Source: Caballeronia calidae
GTDB lineage: Bacteria > Pseudomonadota > Gammaproteobacteria > Burkholderiales > Burkholderiaceae
Direction: 5' to 3'
NCBI RefSeq assembly: GCF_900044055.2
Contig: NZ_FCOX02000007.1
Span: 1 to 64,000, forward strand
DNA: 64,000 nucleotides
Within the stretch, counting starts at the first letter, position 1. The number at the start of each line of letters is the position of its first letter. The notes under the pieces were generated by a model. The model ran no database searches, was not told the origin of the DNA, and worked only from the letters and a program-made list of their open reading frames with translations. The translations under genes were made by a program, and so were the position numbers. This document shows positions 26,545 to 35,233 of the stretch, in pieces.

Positions 26545-28773
26545 TCACTTCGTATCGAATGCGCTCACGCAGTCCCAGTCTTCGGGCAATTCGACGCCGC
26601 GCAGCGCATCGATACGCTTGCGATAGATCGCATACACCTGCCGCTCAGGATACTGCGCCGCGAGCGTCGCGAGTAGCGTTTCCGCCTCGTTCCACTCGCG
26701 CGCGCGATAGTGCGCGAGCGCCGCGTGCCAGCGCGCGAGCGCATCGGCATGTTCATGCGGCGGCTGCGGCTCGAACACCGCGATCGGCGCGACGCGTCCC
26801 TTCACGCGCACGCGGTCGATCTCGCGGAAGATCACATCGGGCACCTGCTCGCGCGTCGCCTCGCCGACGATGATGTCGATATCGAAGCGCCGCGTGAGCC
26901 CTTCGAGCCGCGCCGCGACGTTCACCGCATCGCCCATCACGGTGTAGGCCTTGCGCACGGACGAGCCCATGTCGCCGACGGTCATCGGCCCCGTATTGAT
27001 GCCGATGCCGATCCATAGCGTCGGCCAGCCGCGCGCCGTCAGCGTGCGGTTCAGATCGACGAGCGCCGCGCGCATGCCGAGCGCCGCCGCGACCGCATGG
27101 CGCGCGTGATCCGGATCGTCGACGGGCGCGCCCCAGAAGCCCATGATCGCATCGCCGATGTACTTGTCGAGCGTGCCGCGATGCGCGCGGATCACCGCGG
27201 TCATCGTGCCGAGATACTCGTTCATCAGGCGCGCGAGCGCTTCCGGCTCCAGCGTTTCGGCGATGGCGGTGAAGCCGAGCACGTCGCAGAACAGCACGGT
27301 CAGCTCCGCGCGGCGGCCCGCCATGCTGTAGTCCTCGGGATGGCGGCTCATCTCCTCGACGAGCTCGGGCGGCACGTACTGCCCGAAGAGCGCGGCGAAA
27401 TGGCGTTTCGCGCGCGCCTCGACGAAATAGCCGTACGACATGTTGAGCACATAGAGCGCGAGCACCGCGAGCAGCAGCGACGCCACCGGAATCGACCAGC
27501 CTGGCCGCGCGAATGCGTACAGGTCCGCCGCGACGATCGCGGCGACCAGCAGCGCGCTCAGGAGCGTCGCGCGGGCGGGCGTGTGCCACGGCCACAGGAA
27601 GATCATCGCGAGACCGGCGACGGCGAGCGCGAGCGTCTGCACCGCCGGGGCGAACGGCGGCTCGAAGCGAATCGTGCCGTCGAGCATGCCGGCGATCAGA
27701 TTCGCGTTCACCTCGACGCCCGGATACACCTCGCCGACGGGCGTCGTGCGCTGATCCATCAGGCCCGGCGCCGTGGTGCCGACGAGCGCGATCTTGCCCG
27801 CGAGCGCGCCCGCCGGAATGCGCTTCGCGAGCACATCGGCGATCGAGTAGTACGGAAAGCTGCCCGCCGCGCCGCGATACGGCACCAGCGCCGCGCCGTT
27901 TTCATCGACGGGAACGATGCGCGTGCCGCGCGGCGTCGTCAGCGCGAGGCCCGCGAGCGGCGCGGCGGGATCGTGAGGGTCGTCGAAGATCGGTGTGACC
28001 GAAGCGTCGCCGAACAGCGCGCGGATCACTTCGAGCGACAGCGCGCCGTACACGCCGTCGCGGTATGCGGCGACGAGCGGCACGCGGCGCACGGAGCCGT
28101 CGAAATCGATCACCGGATTGAAATAGCCCGCGCGCCGCGCCGCCTTTTGCAGCGCGGGAAGATTGCTGCCGTAGCTCGTCCAGTCGAAGAGCGTGAACGG
28201 ATGCGTGCCGAACGCGCCCGCGCTCATGAGCGGCGCGGCAATCGCGCCGCTCGACGCATCCTGATTCGAAAAGTAGTAGCCGAGCACGACGGGATGGCCC
28301 GCGAGTGCATCGGCGAAGCGCTGGTCGTAGTCGAGGCGCGGCGCGAGTGCGTCGAGCGCGCGGCGATAACCGGCGTCGTCCGCGAGCGCGCCGCGCGCGA
28401 GCTCGTCGAGCACGGGAAGGCCCGAGCTCGCGTCGGGGTCCGCGAACACCATGTCGAAGCCGAGCACCGCGATGCGCTCGCGAGAGAAAAGCGCATCGAC
28501 GAGCGCCGCCATGCGCGCGCGATCCCACGGCCAGCGGCCGAGCTCCGCGAGACTTTTCTCGTCGATGTCGAGTATCGCGATGCGCGCATCGGTCGTGCGC
28601 GGCATGAAGAGGCGCACCTTCGCGTCGTAGATCATCGCGTCGAGCGACTCGACGAAGCGGATGTCGTAGCGCGCAAGCACGTGTCCCGCGAGCGCGACGA
28701 CGATCGCGAGCCCCAGCGCCCAGCGCGCGCCCGAGCGTCGCAGCGCGAACGCGAGCGGCTCGCGCCTGTTCAT
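26545..28773 (-). CDS. CHASE2-domain adenylate cyclase (class III)
   Basis: The product is 742 aa. TM1 is at about 19-36. A periplasmic CHASE2 sensor follows (about 40-370, with IAILDIDEKSLAELGRWPWDR and GKIALVGTTAPGLMDQRTTP), then three TMs (about 377-395, 402-420, 428-447) and a class III cyclase domain (about 485-670). Catalytic residues are intact: metal Asp497 (FCDVLGFT) and Asp541 (KYIGDAIMGF), adenine-selecting Lys537 and Thr611, and transition-state Asn618 and Arg622 (DAVNVAARLEG). The Lys/Thr pair points to ATP, hence cAMP. A short TPR-like tail (about 675-735) closes the protein. It sits between FecR (55 bp) and the phosphodiesterase (31 bp). Confidence 0.93.
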   Translation of the reverse strand: MNRREPLAFALRRSGARWALGLAIVVALAGHVLARYDIRFVESLDAMIYDAKVRLFMPRTTDARIAILDIDEKSLAELGRWPWDRARMAALVDALFSRERIAVLGFDMVFADPDASSGLPVLDELARGALADDAGYRRALDALAPRLDYDQRFADALAGHPVVLGYYFSNQDASSGAIAAPLMSAGAFGTHPFTLFDWTSYGSNLPALQKAARRAGYFNPVIDFDGSVRRVPLVAAYRDGVYGALSLEVIRALFGDASVTPIFDDPHDPAAPLAGLALTTPRGTRIVPVDENGAALVPYRGAAGSFPYYSIADVLAKRIPAGALAGKIALVGTTAPGLMDQRTTPVGEVYPGVEVNANLIAGMLDGTIRFEPPFAPAVQTLALAVAGLAMIFLWPWHTPARATLLSALLVAAIVAADLYAFARPGWSIPVASLLLAVLALYVLNMSYGYFVEARAKRHFAALFGQYVPPELVEEMSRHPEDYSMAGRRAELTVLFCDVLGFTAIAETLEPEALARLMNEYLGTMTAVIRAHRGTLDKYIGDAIMGFWGAPVDDPDHARHAVAAALGMRAALVDLNRTLTARGWPTLWIGIGINTGPMTVGDMGSSVRKAYTVMGDAVNVAARLEGLTRRFDIDIIVGEATREQVPDVIFREIDRVRVKGRVAPIAVFEPQPPHEHADALARWHAALAHYRAREWNEAETLLATLAAQYPERQVYAIYRKRIDALRGVELPEDWDCVSAFDTK

Positions 28774-28828
28774 CGCGCCGCCCGGATCTGCTCGCCCGCG
28801 ATGCCGTGCGCGTTCATCGCGGCTCCCG

Positions 28829-29473
28829 CTAGCGGCACGCCGCCGACGGCACCACCGGCGTGACCCGCGATGCCGGCAGCACGTGAAACGGCAGCCGCGC
28901 GCTGATGACGATCGTGCCTTCGCCCGCGCGCACGATCTGCCTGTCGACCTGATTGATCACGACGATCTGCCCGTCATACACGACGATCTGGTCGCCCTTG
29001 CAGTCGGCGTTGCCGCCGGGCTCGAGGTTCGCGCAATCGGTGACGGAGTATTCGGTGCCGCGTATGCCGATGGTCGAGGTCGGCGTCTTCACGCGATAGT
29101 TCTCCGGCTTGCCTTCCTTCGCGACGAGCCCGTCGACCGCGCGCAAGCCGCCTTTGACGAGCGAGAGAAAGCTGCGATCTTCCTGCGGGGCGTTCGCCGC
29201 GTAATGAAAATCGTCGACACGAAACACCGAGCCGGGCTTCAGATAGACGCGCTGTCTGTCGGTGAAGATCATCACGATTTCGGACGCGACGCCGGTCTGC
29301 ACGGTGTCGCCGTTGTCGATGCCGCCGCCGACCGCCGCCACGCGCTGCGCGCCGCCCGCCGACTGGATCGCGACATTGCCGACGAGCGCGGTGATCGTCG
29401 CGACCGGCTCGGCGCATGCGGCGCGCACGGTCAGCAGCAGAAGTAGCAGGAGAAGGTGTCGGGCGCGCGTCAT
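28829..29473 (-). CDS. Periplasmic FecR-domain protein
   Basis: The product is 214 aa from ATG 29473. The signal peptide (LLLLLLLLTVRAACA, cleavage near residue 21) shows export. A FecR domain follows with VGNVAIQSAGG at the start and the hallmark TPTSTIGIRGTEYSV (about 131-145). Two cysteines in TDCANLEPGGNADC may form a disulfide. Unlike classical FecR it has no cytoplasmic anti-sigma part and no sigma factor is adjacent. FecR-domain proteins of this type often occur beside CHASE2 cyclases. It starts 8 bp after the TpsB gene and may relay envelope or secretion state to the cyclase (inference). Confidence 0.86.
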   Translation of the reverse strand: MTRARHLLLLLLLLTVRAACAEPVATITALVGNVAIQSAGGAQRVAAVGGGIDNGDTVQTGVASEIVMIFTDRQRVYLKPGSVFRVDDFHYAANAPQEDRSFLSLVKGGLRAVDGLVAKEGKPENYRVKTPTSTIGIRGTEYSVTDCANLEPGGNADCKGDQIVVYDGQIVVINQVDRQIVRAGEGTIVISARLPFHVLPASRVTPVVPSAACR

Positions 29474-29481
29474 GATCGGCC

Positions 29482-31251
29482 TCAGAAGGACTTCGTAAGC
29501 GCGACCCAGAAGCGGTTCGCGTGGCCGGTGCCGAGCGTCGGCGGAACATGGCCGAGCGTGTGCGCGTAGGACATCGACAGCAAATAGTCGTGCGGCGCGG
29601 TAAAGGTCGCGCCGACGCCCAGCCCCGAGAGCCGCACGTGATTGGTGCCCGGCACGACCGGATGCGCGACGATCCTGCCATCGGCGGTATCGACAAAACC
29701 GGCCAGCGTGACGAGCACCGGCACGAGCGACTGTTTGATCGTCTGCCGCAGTTCGAAGGTCGCGATATACGCTTCGTCGACGGGCGCGTCGCCGGTCGCG
29801 TAGGCGCGCACTGCGTACGGGCCGCCGAGCGAGATCTGTTCCGACGAATCGAGATTGTGCGAACTGGCCTGGCCGGTCAGCGAAAAGTAGAGCTGCGTGC
29901 CGTTGGCCTGATCGCCGATCACGTGCAGGTGCGTCACCGCGAACACGAACTTCGTGAACGAGCCCGCGATCTGCGATGCGATCTGCTCCTGCTGCGGCGA
30001 CTTGTAGCGCAGATTGCCCTGCTGGATGCTCGTATCGAACGTGGTGATGCTCTTTTCGAGCGTGAGATTGCCCGACAGCCCGAGCCGCCCGACATCGCTC
30101 GTCTTGTCGCTGACGGAATCGAACGCGCCCAGGTGATCCGACAGCAGCTTGTGGTCGTAGCCGAGCGTCGTGTACACGTTCGCCGACGGCGCGCGCAATA
30201 GCGGATAGCTGACGAAGGTGGAGAACACGTTCGCGCTGCCGTAGGCGTCGAGCTCGTCGAACTGGCCGCCGACCGAATACGTCGAGCGCGTGTAGCCGAT
30301 GCCCCACGCGAGCCCGCTGCCGCCGACCGGCACCGTATAGCCGATGTTGCCGTAGAACTGCCCGGTGATCGACCCGAGCAGCCGCGCGCCGAGCTGGTCA
30401 CCGATGCCGAGCGGATTGTTCCATTGCAGCGCGCCGATCAGCCGCGCGGTGCCGGTCGTCGTCTGGCCGTAGTTGTCGGCCTGGACGCTGCCGGAAAGCG
30501 GCCGCGCCTGCGGCATCTGCAGTGTCATGTCCGATGTGCCCGGCAGAAGCCCCGGCGAGATCGTCGCATTCGCGCCCGTCGTGCCGGCGGCGTCCTGCGC
30601 GAGCAGCGTCGCGCGGGTGAGGGCGTGCTCGTCGATGACATCGCCCGGTTTGAGCGTGCTGAAGAAGCGCGCGATGACCGGATCGCGCGTGCGCGACCGG
30701 TTGTCGATGCCGATGTGCCCATAGCGCCCCTCGCTCACCGCGATGCGCACGATGCCGTTATCGATCTGCTGCGGCGGCACATAGGCGCGCGCGACCAGAT
30801 AGCCGTGGCGGCGGTAGAACGCGCTCACGCGATCGGCGGCGTTTTCGAGATCGTCGAGCGAGCGATCCGGACCGATGACAGGGCGCGCGACATCGAGCAA
30901 TTCCGCCGACGAAAAGAGCGTGTTGCCGGTGAACGCGAAGCCTTTCACCTCGAAGCGGATGCCGCCCGGCGCACCCGCTGCGGGCGGCGGCGGCTCGGGC
31001 GCGGGCGTCACGTTCAGGCGCAGATCGGACGGCGGCGGCGGCACGGGCGCTTGCTGCTGCTGCTCGCGCAGGGTGCTGCCCGCGTTCGGCAGCGCCTGTG
31101 CGTGCACATCGCGCATGTCGCGCGCGGTCGCGGCGACGAGCGTCGCGAACAGCACGGCGAGCCGCCGCGCCGCGACGCGCCGGCATTGTGCGTGAGGCCC
31201 GAAGCGTCGCACGCGCCGCGCCCTCACATACGGCATACGTGGCCGGGCCAT
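29482..31251 (-). CDS. Two-partner-secretion outer-membrane transporter (TpsB; ShlB/FhaC/HecB family)
   Basis: The product is 589 aa from ATG 31251; ATG 31236 five codons later is also possible, and neither has an SD. An N-terminal signal region (about 20-50) is followed by a Pro-rich linker. POTRA domains (about 95-240, FEVKGFAFTGNTLFSSAELL and GYLVARAYVPPQQIDNGIVRI) precede a 16-strand barrel ending NRFWVALTKSF, with the C-terminal Phe of outer-membrane proteins. LGGPYAVRAYATGDAP corresponds to the VRGY-type loop-6 motif, here VRAY. It overlaps the tpsA end by up to 28 nt, so it is translationally coupled with its substrate gene. Confidence 0.9.
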   Translation of the reverse strand: MARPRMPYVRARRVRRFGPHAQCRRVAARRLAVLFATLVAATARDMRDVHAQALPNAGSTLREQQQQAPVPPPPSDLRLNVTPAPEPPPPAAGAPGGIRFEVKGFAFTGNTLFSSAELLDVARPVIGPDRSLDDLENAADRVSAFYRRHGYLVARAYVPPQQIDNGIVRIAVSEGRYGHIGIDNRSRTRDPVIARFFSTLKPGDVIDEHALTRATLLAQDAAGTTGANATISPGLLPGTSDMTLQMPQARPLSGSVQADNYGQTTTGTARLIGALQWNNPLGIGDQLGARLLGSITGQFYGNIGYTVPVGGSGLAWGIGYTRSTYSVGGQFDELDAYGSANVFSTFVSYPLLRAPSANVYTTLGYDHKLLSDHLGAFDSVSDKTSDVGRLGLSGNLTLEKSITTFDTSIQQGNLRYKSPQQEQIASQIAGSFTKFVFAVTHLHVIGDQANGTQLYFSLTGQASSHNLDSSEQISLGGPYAVRAYATGDAPVDEAYIATFELRQTIKQSLVPVLVTLAGFVDTADGRIVAHPVVPGTNHVRLSGLGVGATFTAPHDYLLSMSYAHTLGHVPPTLGTGHANRFWVALTKSF

Positions 31252-33539
31252 GCGTCGTCCGGCAGGCGGCTGCCGTCGCTCGACGAATCGGTGCGCTGCC
31301 GCACGAGCGGTGCCGACACCGGCTGGAGGCCCGGCGTCGCGTCGAAGAGATGCGGGGGATTGGCGGCGTCGGTGCGCGCGGAATCGAGAACGCCGGGCAG
31401 CGCCGCCACGGTCGTCACGACCGATTCCGGCGGTTGCGGCGCCACGGGCTGTTGGGGCGGCGCAGGCGGCGTAGGCGGCGCCGGGGGAGCGGGCGGCGTC
31501 GGCGCGCCGGCGATGCGCAGCGTGCCGCCTTGCGTCGTGATCTTGTAGCCGGTCGGACCGCCCGACGCCGTGACCGTGATCGCGTAGGTGCCGCTCGGCG
31601 CGCCCGGCGCCGCGCCCGTGCTCGTCACCGTGAAGATGAAAGGTTCGTGAACGGTCGGGCTGTCCGCGAAGGCGTTGCCGTACTTCGCGCCGTTGTAGCG
31701 CAGCGCGATCGTGACGTCGTTGGGGCCGAGCGTGCGCGGCGTGGCGAACGGCACGTCGATGTTGATCGCCGTCAATGTGACCTGCTGGAGCGCGTCGAAC
31801 GCGAAGCGGTTGCCCGGCGACGCCGCCGCGCGTGCATCGGCGCCGCCCGTGTACGCGTCGCCCCAGAGCGCGAGGTTGCCGCTTTGCAGGCCGCCGAACG
31901 CGTCGGCGTCGGGCGAATCGGTGTAGACGAGCCAGCGGCCGTTCGGCGCGGAAAGCGCCCGCGAGCCCGCGCGATTGTCGAAGGTCGCGGCGGCGAGCGT
32001 GATGGCCGTGCCGCTCGCGCGGCTCGAGACCGGCGCGTCGAGCGTGAGCGACGGCGCCGTGAGCGTGACCGCGCCGCTCGCCGACACGCCCGTCAATCCG
32101 GCAACGCTGCCGATGGTGAGCGGCGCGCTATCGTCGATGGTGACCGTGGCGGCATCGGCGGCCAGCGTGCCGATGCGATTGCCCGCGTTCGTCAGCCGAT
32201 ACGTGCCGCCGCCTTGCAGCGCGACATTGGCCGCTTCGATGGGCGCGCGCTGCGTGGCCGCGCCGGCGGTCGTCATCGACAGGGTGCCGCGCGGCGCGCT
32301 GATCGGCGCGTCGAGCTGGATGCCGCTTTGCGCCGCGAGCGCAAGCGTGTTGGCGCCGCGCCACGCGACCGGGCCATCGATCAGCACGAAGCCGAACGGC
32401 TCGAAGCCCGAAGGCGCAGCCGCGCTGATCGACACATTGGTCGATTCGAGCACGCGCGAGAGCGTCGTGCTCTGGATCGTGCCGAAGCGCTGCCCGAAGC
32501 GGTCGCCCGAGCCGACGAGCGCGGCGAAATCGCTCGCGATGCGCCACGTGCCGGTTCGCCCCGAGGCCGCCGCCGTCGTGACCTGCGCATCGGGCGCGAC
32601 GCGCACCTGCGTGCCCGCCGTCTCGATGATGCCGCCGTTGCCGCCGCCCGGCGCGGACGCGTCGAGCGTGCCGCCGACCTGCACGATGCCGCTGTCGGCC
32701 ACGAGCCGGATCACGCCGTTCTGGTTCACGGCGCTGCGCGCGCGGATGATGCCCGTGTTGTTCACGACATTCGCGAAGAGCGCGTCTTCGGCGCTCGCGG
32801 CGAGCCATGCCTGACCGCCATCGGCCTGAATCAGACCGTGATTGGCGGCGAGCGCGTGCAGTGCGCCGCGTTCCACCGACAGGCCGATCATGCTGTGATC
32901 GCCGAGCGTCACCGCGATGCGCTCGCCCGCTGCGAGCGCGGCGAACCCGCCGGGGGAGTCGATCGTGCCGGCGTTGATCGCGCGCGCGCCGATCAGCGCG
33001 ACATAGCCGCCCGGCGCGCTTTTGATCGAGCCGAGATTGACGACCGCCGCGCCGTCGTCGTGATGATGGTGATGCCAGCGCTCGCCGCCCGCGAAGGTGT
33101 AATGGCCGCTCATGAAATCGTTCGTCGACAGATTCAGCGTCGACGCGAGCAGCCCGCCCACGTTCACCTGTGCGCCCGGCCCGAAGATCACGCCGTTCGG
33201 ATTGACGATAAAGACCTGGCCGTTCGCGTCGAGCCTGCCGAAGAGCGCCGAAGGGCGCGGACCGACGACGCGATTGAGCGCGATCGCATTCGCGCCGGGC
33301 TGATTGAACGTGATGGATTCACCCGGGCGCGTGCTGAACGAATTCCAGTCGATCGCGAGGCGGCCGCTGTTCTGCTGGATGGTCGTGCTCGCGCCTGCGC
33401 TCGTGACCGAGCCGGCGCCCGCGACGACGCGCCCGCCGCTCGGCCCCGCATGTGCAAGCGTGAATGTCGCGCCGAGAAGCGCGGCCATGCAGAGTCGCAG
33501 CGCGGGGGACGCGATGCCTGTGCGCAGAGTCCTGATCAT
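31224..33539 (-). CDS. Filamentous-haemagglutinin-type exoprotein (TpsA) with His-rich loop
   Basis: The product is 771 aa from ATG 33539 (AAAGGAG about 9 bp upstream). The signal peptide ends near residue 31 (LGATFTLAHAG). The TPS secretion domain spans about 32-270, with the NPNGVIFG motif at 113-120 and repeated short beta-helix turns. An unusual HHHHHDD lies at 156-162. The beta-helix continues to about 560. An MBG-like Ig domain follows (about 590-690, ALRYNGAKYGNAFADSPTV and SGTYAITVTASGG), then a PxPP-rich linker and a short tail. At 771 aa it is far smaller than FHA-type adhesins. It is probably a surface or released exoprotein; the function is unknown. Confidence 0.88.
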   Translation of the reverse strand: MIRTLRTGIASPALRLCMAALLGATFTLAHAGPSGGRVVAGAGSVTSAGASTTIQQNSGRLAIDWNSFSTRPGESITFNQPGANAIALNRVVGPRPSALFGRLDANGQVFIVNPNGVIFGPGAQVNVGGLLASTLNLSTNDFMSGHYTFAGGERWHHHHHDDGAAVVNLGSIKSAPGGYVALIGARAINAGTIDSPGGFAALAAGERIAVTLGDHSMIGLSVERGALHALAANHGLIQADGGQAWLAASAEDALFANVVNNTGIIRARSAVNQNGVIRLVADSGIVQVGGTLDASAPGGGNGGIIETAGTQVRVAPDAQVTTAAASGRTGTWRIASDFAALVGSGDRFGQRFGTIQSTTLSRVLESTNVSISAAAPSGFEPFGFVLIDGPVAWRGANTLALAAQSGIQLDAPISAPRGTLSMTTAGAATQRAPIEAANVALQGGGTYRLTNAGNRIGTLAADAATVTIDDSAPLTIGSVAGLTGVSASGAVTLTAPSLTLDAPVSSRASGTAITLAAATFDNRAGSRALSAPNGRWLVYTDSPDADAFGGLQSGNLALWGDAYTGGADARAAASPGNRFAFDALQQVTLTAINIDVPFATPRTLGPNDVTIALRYNGAKYGNAFADSPTVHEPFIFTVTSTGAAPGAPSGTYAITVTASGGPTGYKITTQGGTLRIAGAPTPPAPPAPPTPPAPPQQPVAPQPPESVVTTVAALPGVLDSARTDAANPPHLFDATPGLQPVSAPLVRQRTDSSSDGSRLPDDAWPGHVCRM

Positions 33540-33704
33540 GTCGGCCGACTCCTTTCTGTTGCGGTGCATCGTCGTCGACGAATGCAGGCGCACCATCAAG
33601 CAGTTTAGTGTTCCGAAGCATGCTTGCAACTATGCGTTCAGTTGCGCCGGGTCTCGCACCTGGGCAGTCGATTTGTATTAGGGATGCGATGTTTGCCGGC
33701 GTGC

Positions 33705-34622
33705 TCAGGCCGGTTCGTTTGCGAGCGTTCCTTCGACGAATTCGCGCAGAAACGCGATCCACGTACGGATTTTCGCGTCGAGATACTGGCGGGACGCGTA
33801 CATCGCGTAGATGGTCATCGTCTGGAGTTCCCACTCGGGCAGCACGCGCACGAGCGCGCCGCTCTGGAGCCACGGCAGCGCCGAGAGCATCGGCAAGGGC
33901 GCGATGCCGAGACCGTTCGACAGCGCGACGGCGAGCGCATCGGCGGAATTCACGCGCAGGCGGCCGGGGTCCAGCTCCATCTCGACCTGTCCGCGCGGAC
34001 CTTCGAAGGTCCATCGGTCGACGGGGAAGAACGTCGTCACGAGTTGCAGGCACGCGTGGCCCGACAGATCGCCGATATCGCGCGGGATGCCCGCTTTCTT
34101 CAGATAAGCCGGCGATGCGCAGAGCACGCTCGGCATCGAGCAGATTTTCGTGGAGACGAGCGCGGAGTCGGGCAGGGTGGACGTGGTGACCTGCAGGAAG
34201 ACGTCGTAGCCTTCGTCGAGCATGTCGGGCACCTGCTGCGAAAGCGTCAGCTCGACGCGGACCTGCGGATGCGCTTCCAGATAGCGCGTGAGCGCGGGCA
34301 CGACGTAGTGCTGGCCGAAGGTGATCGGCGCATGCATGCGCAGCACGCCGCTCGGTGAAACCTGCGCGTTGCTCGCTTCGGCCTCGGAGAGATCGACGAG
34401 CTCGAGCACTTCCTTGCAGCGTGTCAGATAGCGGTTGCCGGCATCGGTGAGCGCGACGCGACGTGTCGTGCGATTCAGGAGGCGCGTGCGCAGATGCGTC
34501 TCGAGCTCGGTGACGGCGCGCGATGCCTGCGCCGTGGTGATGTCCATATGCTGCGCCGCGACAGTGAAGCTCGACGCTTCCGCCACCCGCGCAAAGATCC
34601 TCATGCTCCGCAACAGATCCAT
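33705..34622 (-). CDS. LysR-family transcriptional regulator
   Basis: The product is 305 aa. The N-terminal winged HTH (1-60: MDLLRSMRIFARVAEASSFT, TTAQASRAVTELETHL) is of the CrgA/DsdC-like subgroup common in Burkholderia. The substrate-binding domain covers about 90-295 (VLRMHAPITFGQHYVVPAL). The gene lies just upstream of the TPS-cyclase operon on the same strand (165 bp) and is divergent from two small secreted-protein genes, with a palindrome in the shared 236-bp region. Either side could be its target, and no ligand is apparent. Confidence 0.9.
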   Translation of the reverse strand: MDLLRSMRIFARVAEASSFTVAAQHMDITTAQASRAVTELETHLRTRLLNRTTRRVALTDAGNRYLTRCKEVLELVDLSEAEASNAQVSPSGVLRMHAPITFGQHYVVPALTRYLEAHPQVRVELTLSQQVPDMLDEGYDVFLQVTTSTLPDSALVSTKICSMPSVLCASPAYLKKAGIPRDIGDLSGHACLQLVTTFFPVDRWTFEGPRGQVEMELDPGRLRVNSADALAVALSNGLGIAPLPMLSALPWLQSGALVRVLPEWELQTMTIYAMYASRQYLDAKIRTWIAFLREFVEGTLANEPA

Positions 34623-34743
34623 CGTCCCGCCGTCCGTTTGACGAAGCCGGAACTATCCCACGGCGGCGCAAGGCCGCGCAACCCGCGCACGAGGGCGCTC
34701 CGTCCGCGCGTGTTTCCGCACATTCGTTTCAGAGTTCACATCT

Positions 34744-34760
34744 GTTACATGGCTTGTAAC
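34744..34760. promoter_or_regulatory. Candidate LysR-type binding palindrome
   Basis: GTTACA-TGGCT-TGTAAC is a perfect 6-5-6 inverted repeat in the region between the LysR gene (start 34622) and the divergent secreted-protein gene (start 34859). Confidence 0.4.
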
Positions 34761-34858
34761 TCAGCGCGCAGGGGGCGCGGCTACCATGGATTCATGGCCG
34801 GATGTGAATTCGGGATCGCATGGCGGTCTTCATGACGGCCTTCTCAGAAGAGGAAGAA

Positions 34859-35203
34859 ATGAACATCAAGGGCTTGGTCGGGATCGGAATCGCGCTGTCG
34901 GCAGGGCTCGCCTGCGAAGCGGCGATGGCGCGCGTGAGCGTCGGCATCAATCTCGGGGTTCCCATCGCTCCCGTTTATGCCGCGCCGGTCTATGCCGCGC
35001 CTGTCTATGCGCCGCCCGCGCCGGTCTATGTCGCGCCGCCTCCTCCGCCTGTCATGTATCAGCCGGCGCCGGTCGTCGTCGCGCCGGCGCCCGCGATCGT
35101 CGTCGGATGGCATGGCGACCGCTACTGGGACGGCTACCGTTACTGGGGACGCCGCGACTGGTATGCGCATCACGGCGGCGGCTACGGCTATCGGCACTGG
35201 TAA
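34859..35203 (+). CDS. Small secreted Pro/Ala/Val/Tyr-rich protein
   Basis: The product is 114 aa from ATG 34859 (AGAGGAAG just upstream). A signal peptide (residues 1-24, cleavage after AMA) is followed by a low-complexity stretch of PVYAAPVYA-type repeats and polyproline. The C-terminal segment is aromatic and glycine-rich (GYRYWGRRDWY, GGGYGYRHW), resembling YXWGXW-repeat proteins of Burkholderiales. No enzyme motif is seen. It is probably an envelope protein and may share a transcript with the following lipoprotein gene, 30 bp away. Confidence 0.75.
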   Translation: MNIKGLVGIGIALSAGLACEAAMARVSVGINLGVPIAPVYAAPVYAAPVYAPPAPVYVAPPPPPVMYQPAPVVVAPAPAIVVGWHGDRYWDGYRYWGRRDWYAHHGGGYGYRHW

Positions 35204-35233
35204 GCGCAGGAACTCGGGGAACGGGGCATCACC

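Noticed and set aside
27097..28863. Long plus-strand frame (about 588 codons) opposite the CHASE2 cyclase
   Set aside because: Antisense shadow of a gene with intact catalytic motifs; composition is Arg/Ala/His-rich and lacks an SD.
31098..33608. Long plus-strand frame (about 836 codons) opposite the TpsA gene
   Set aside because: Antisense shadow; composition is almost only Arg, Ala, Asp and Glu, with no fold or signal peptide.
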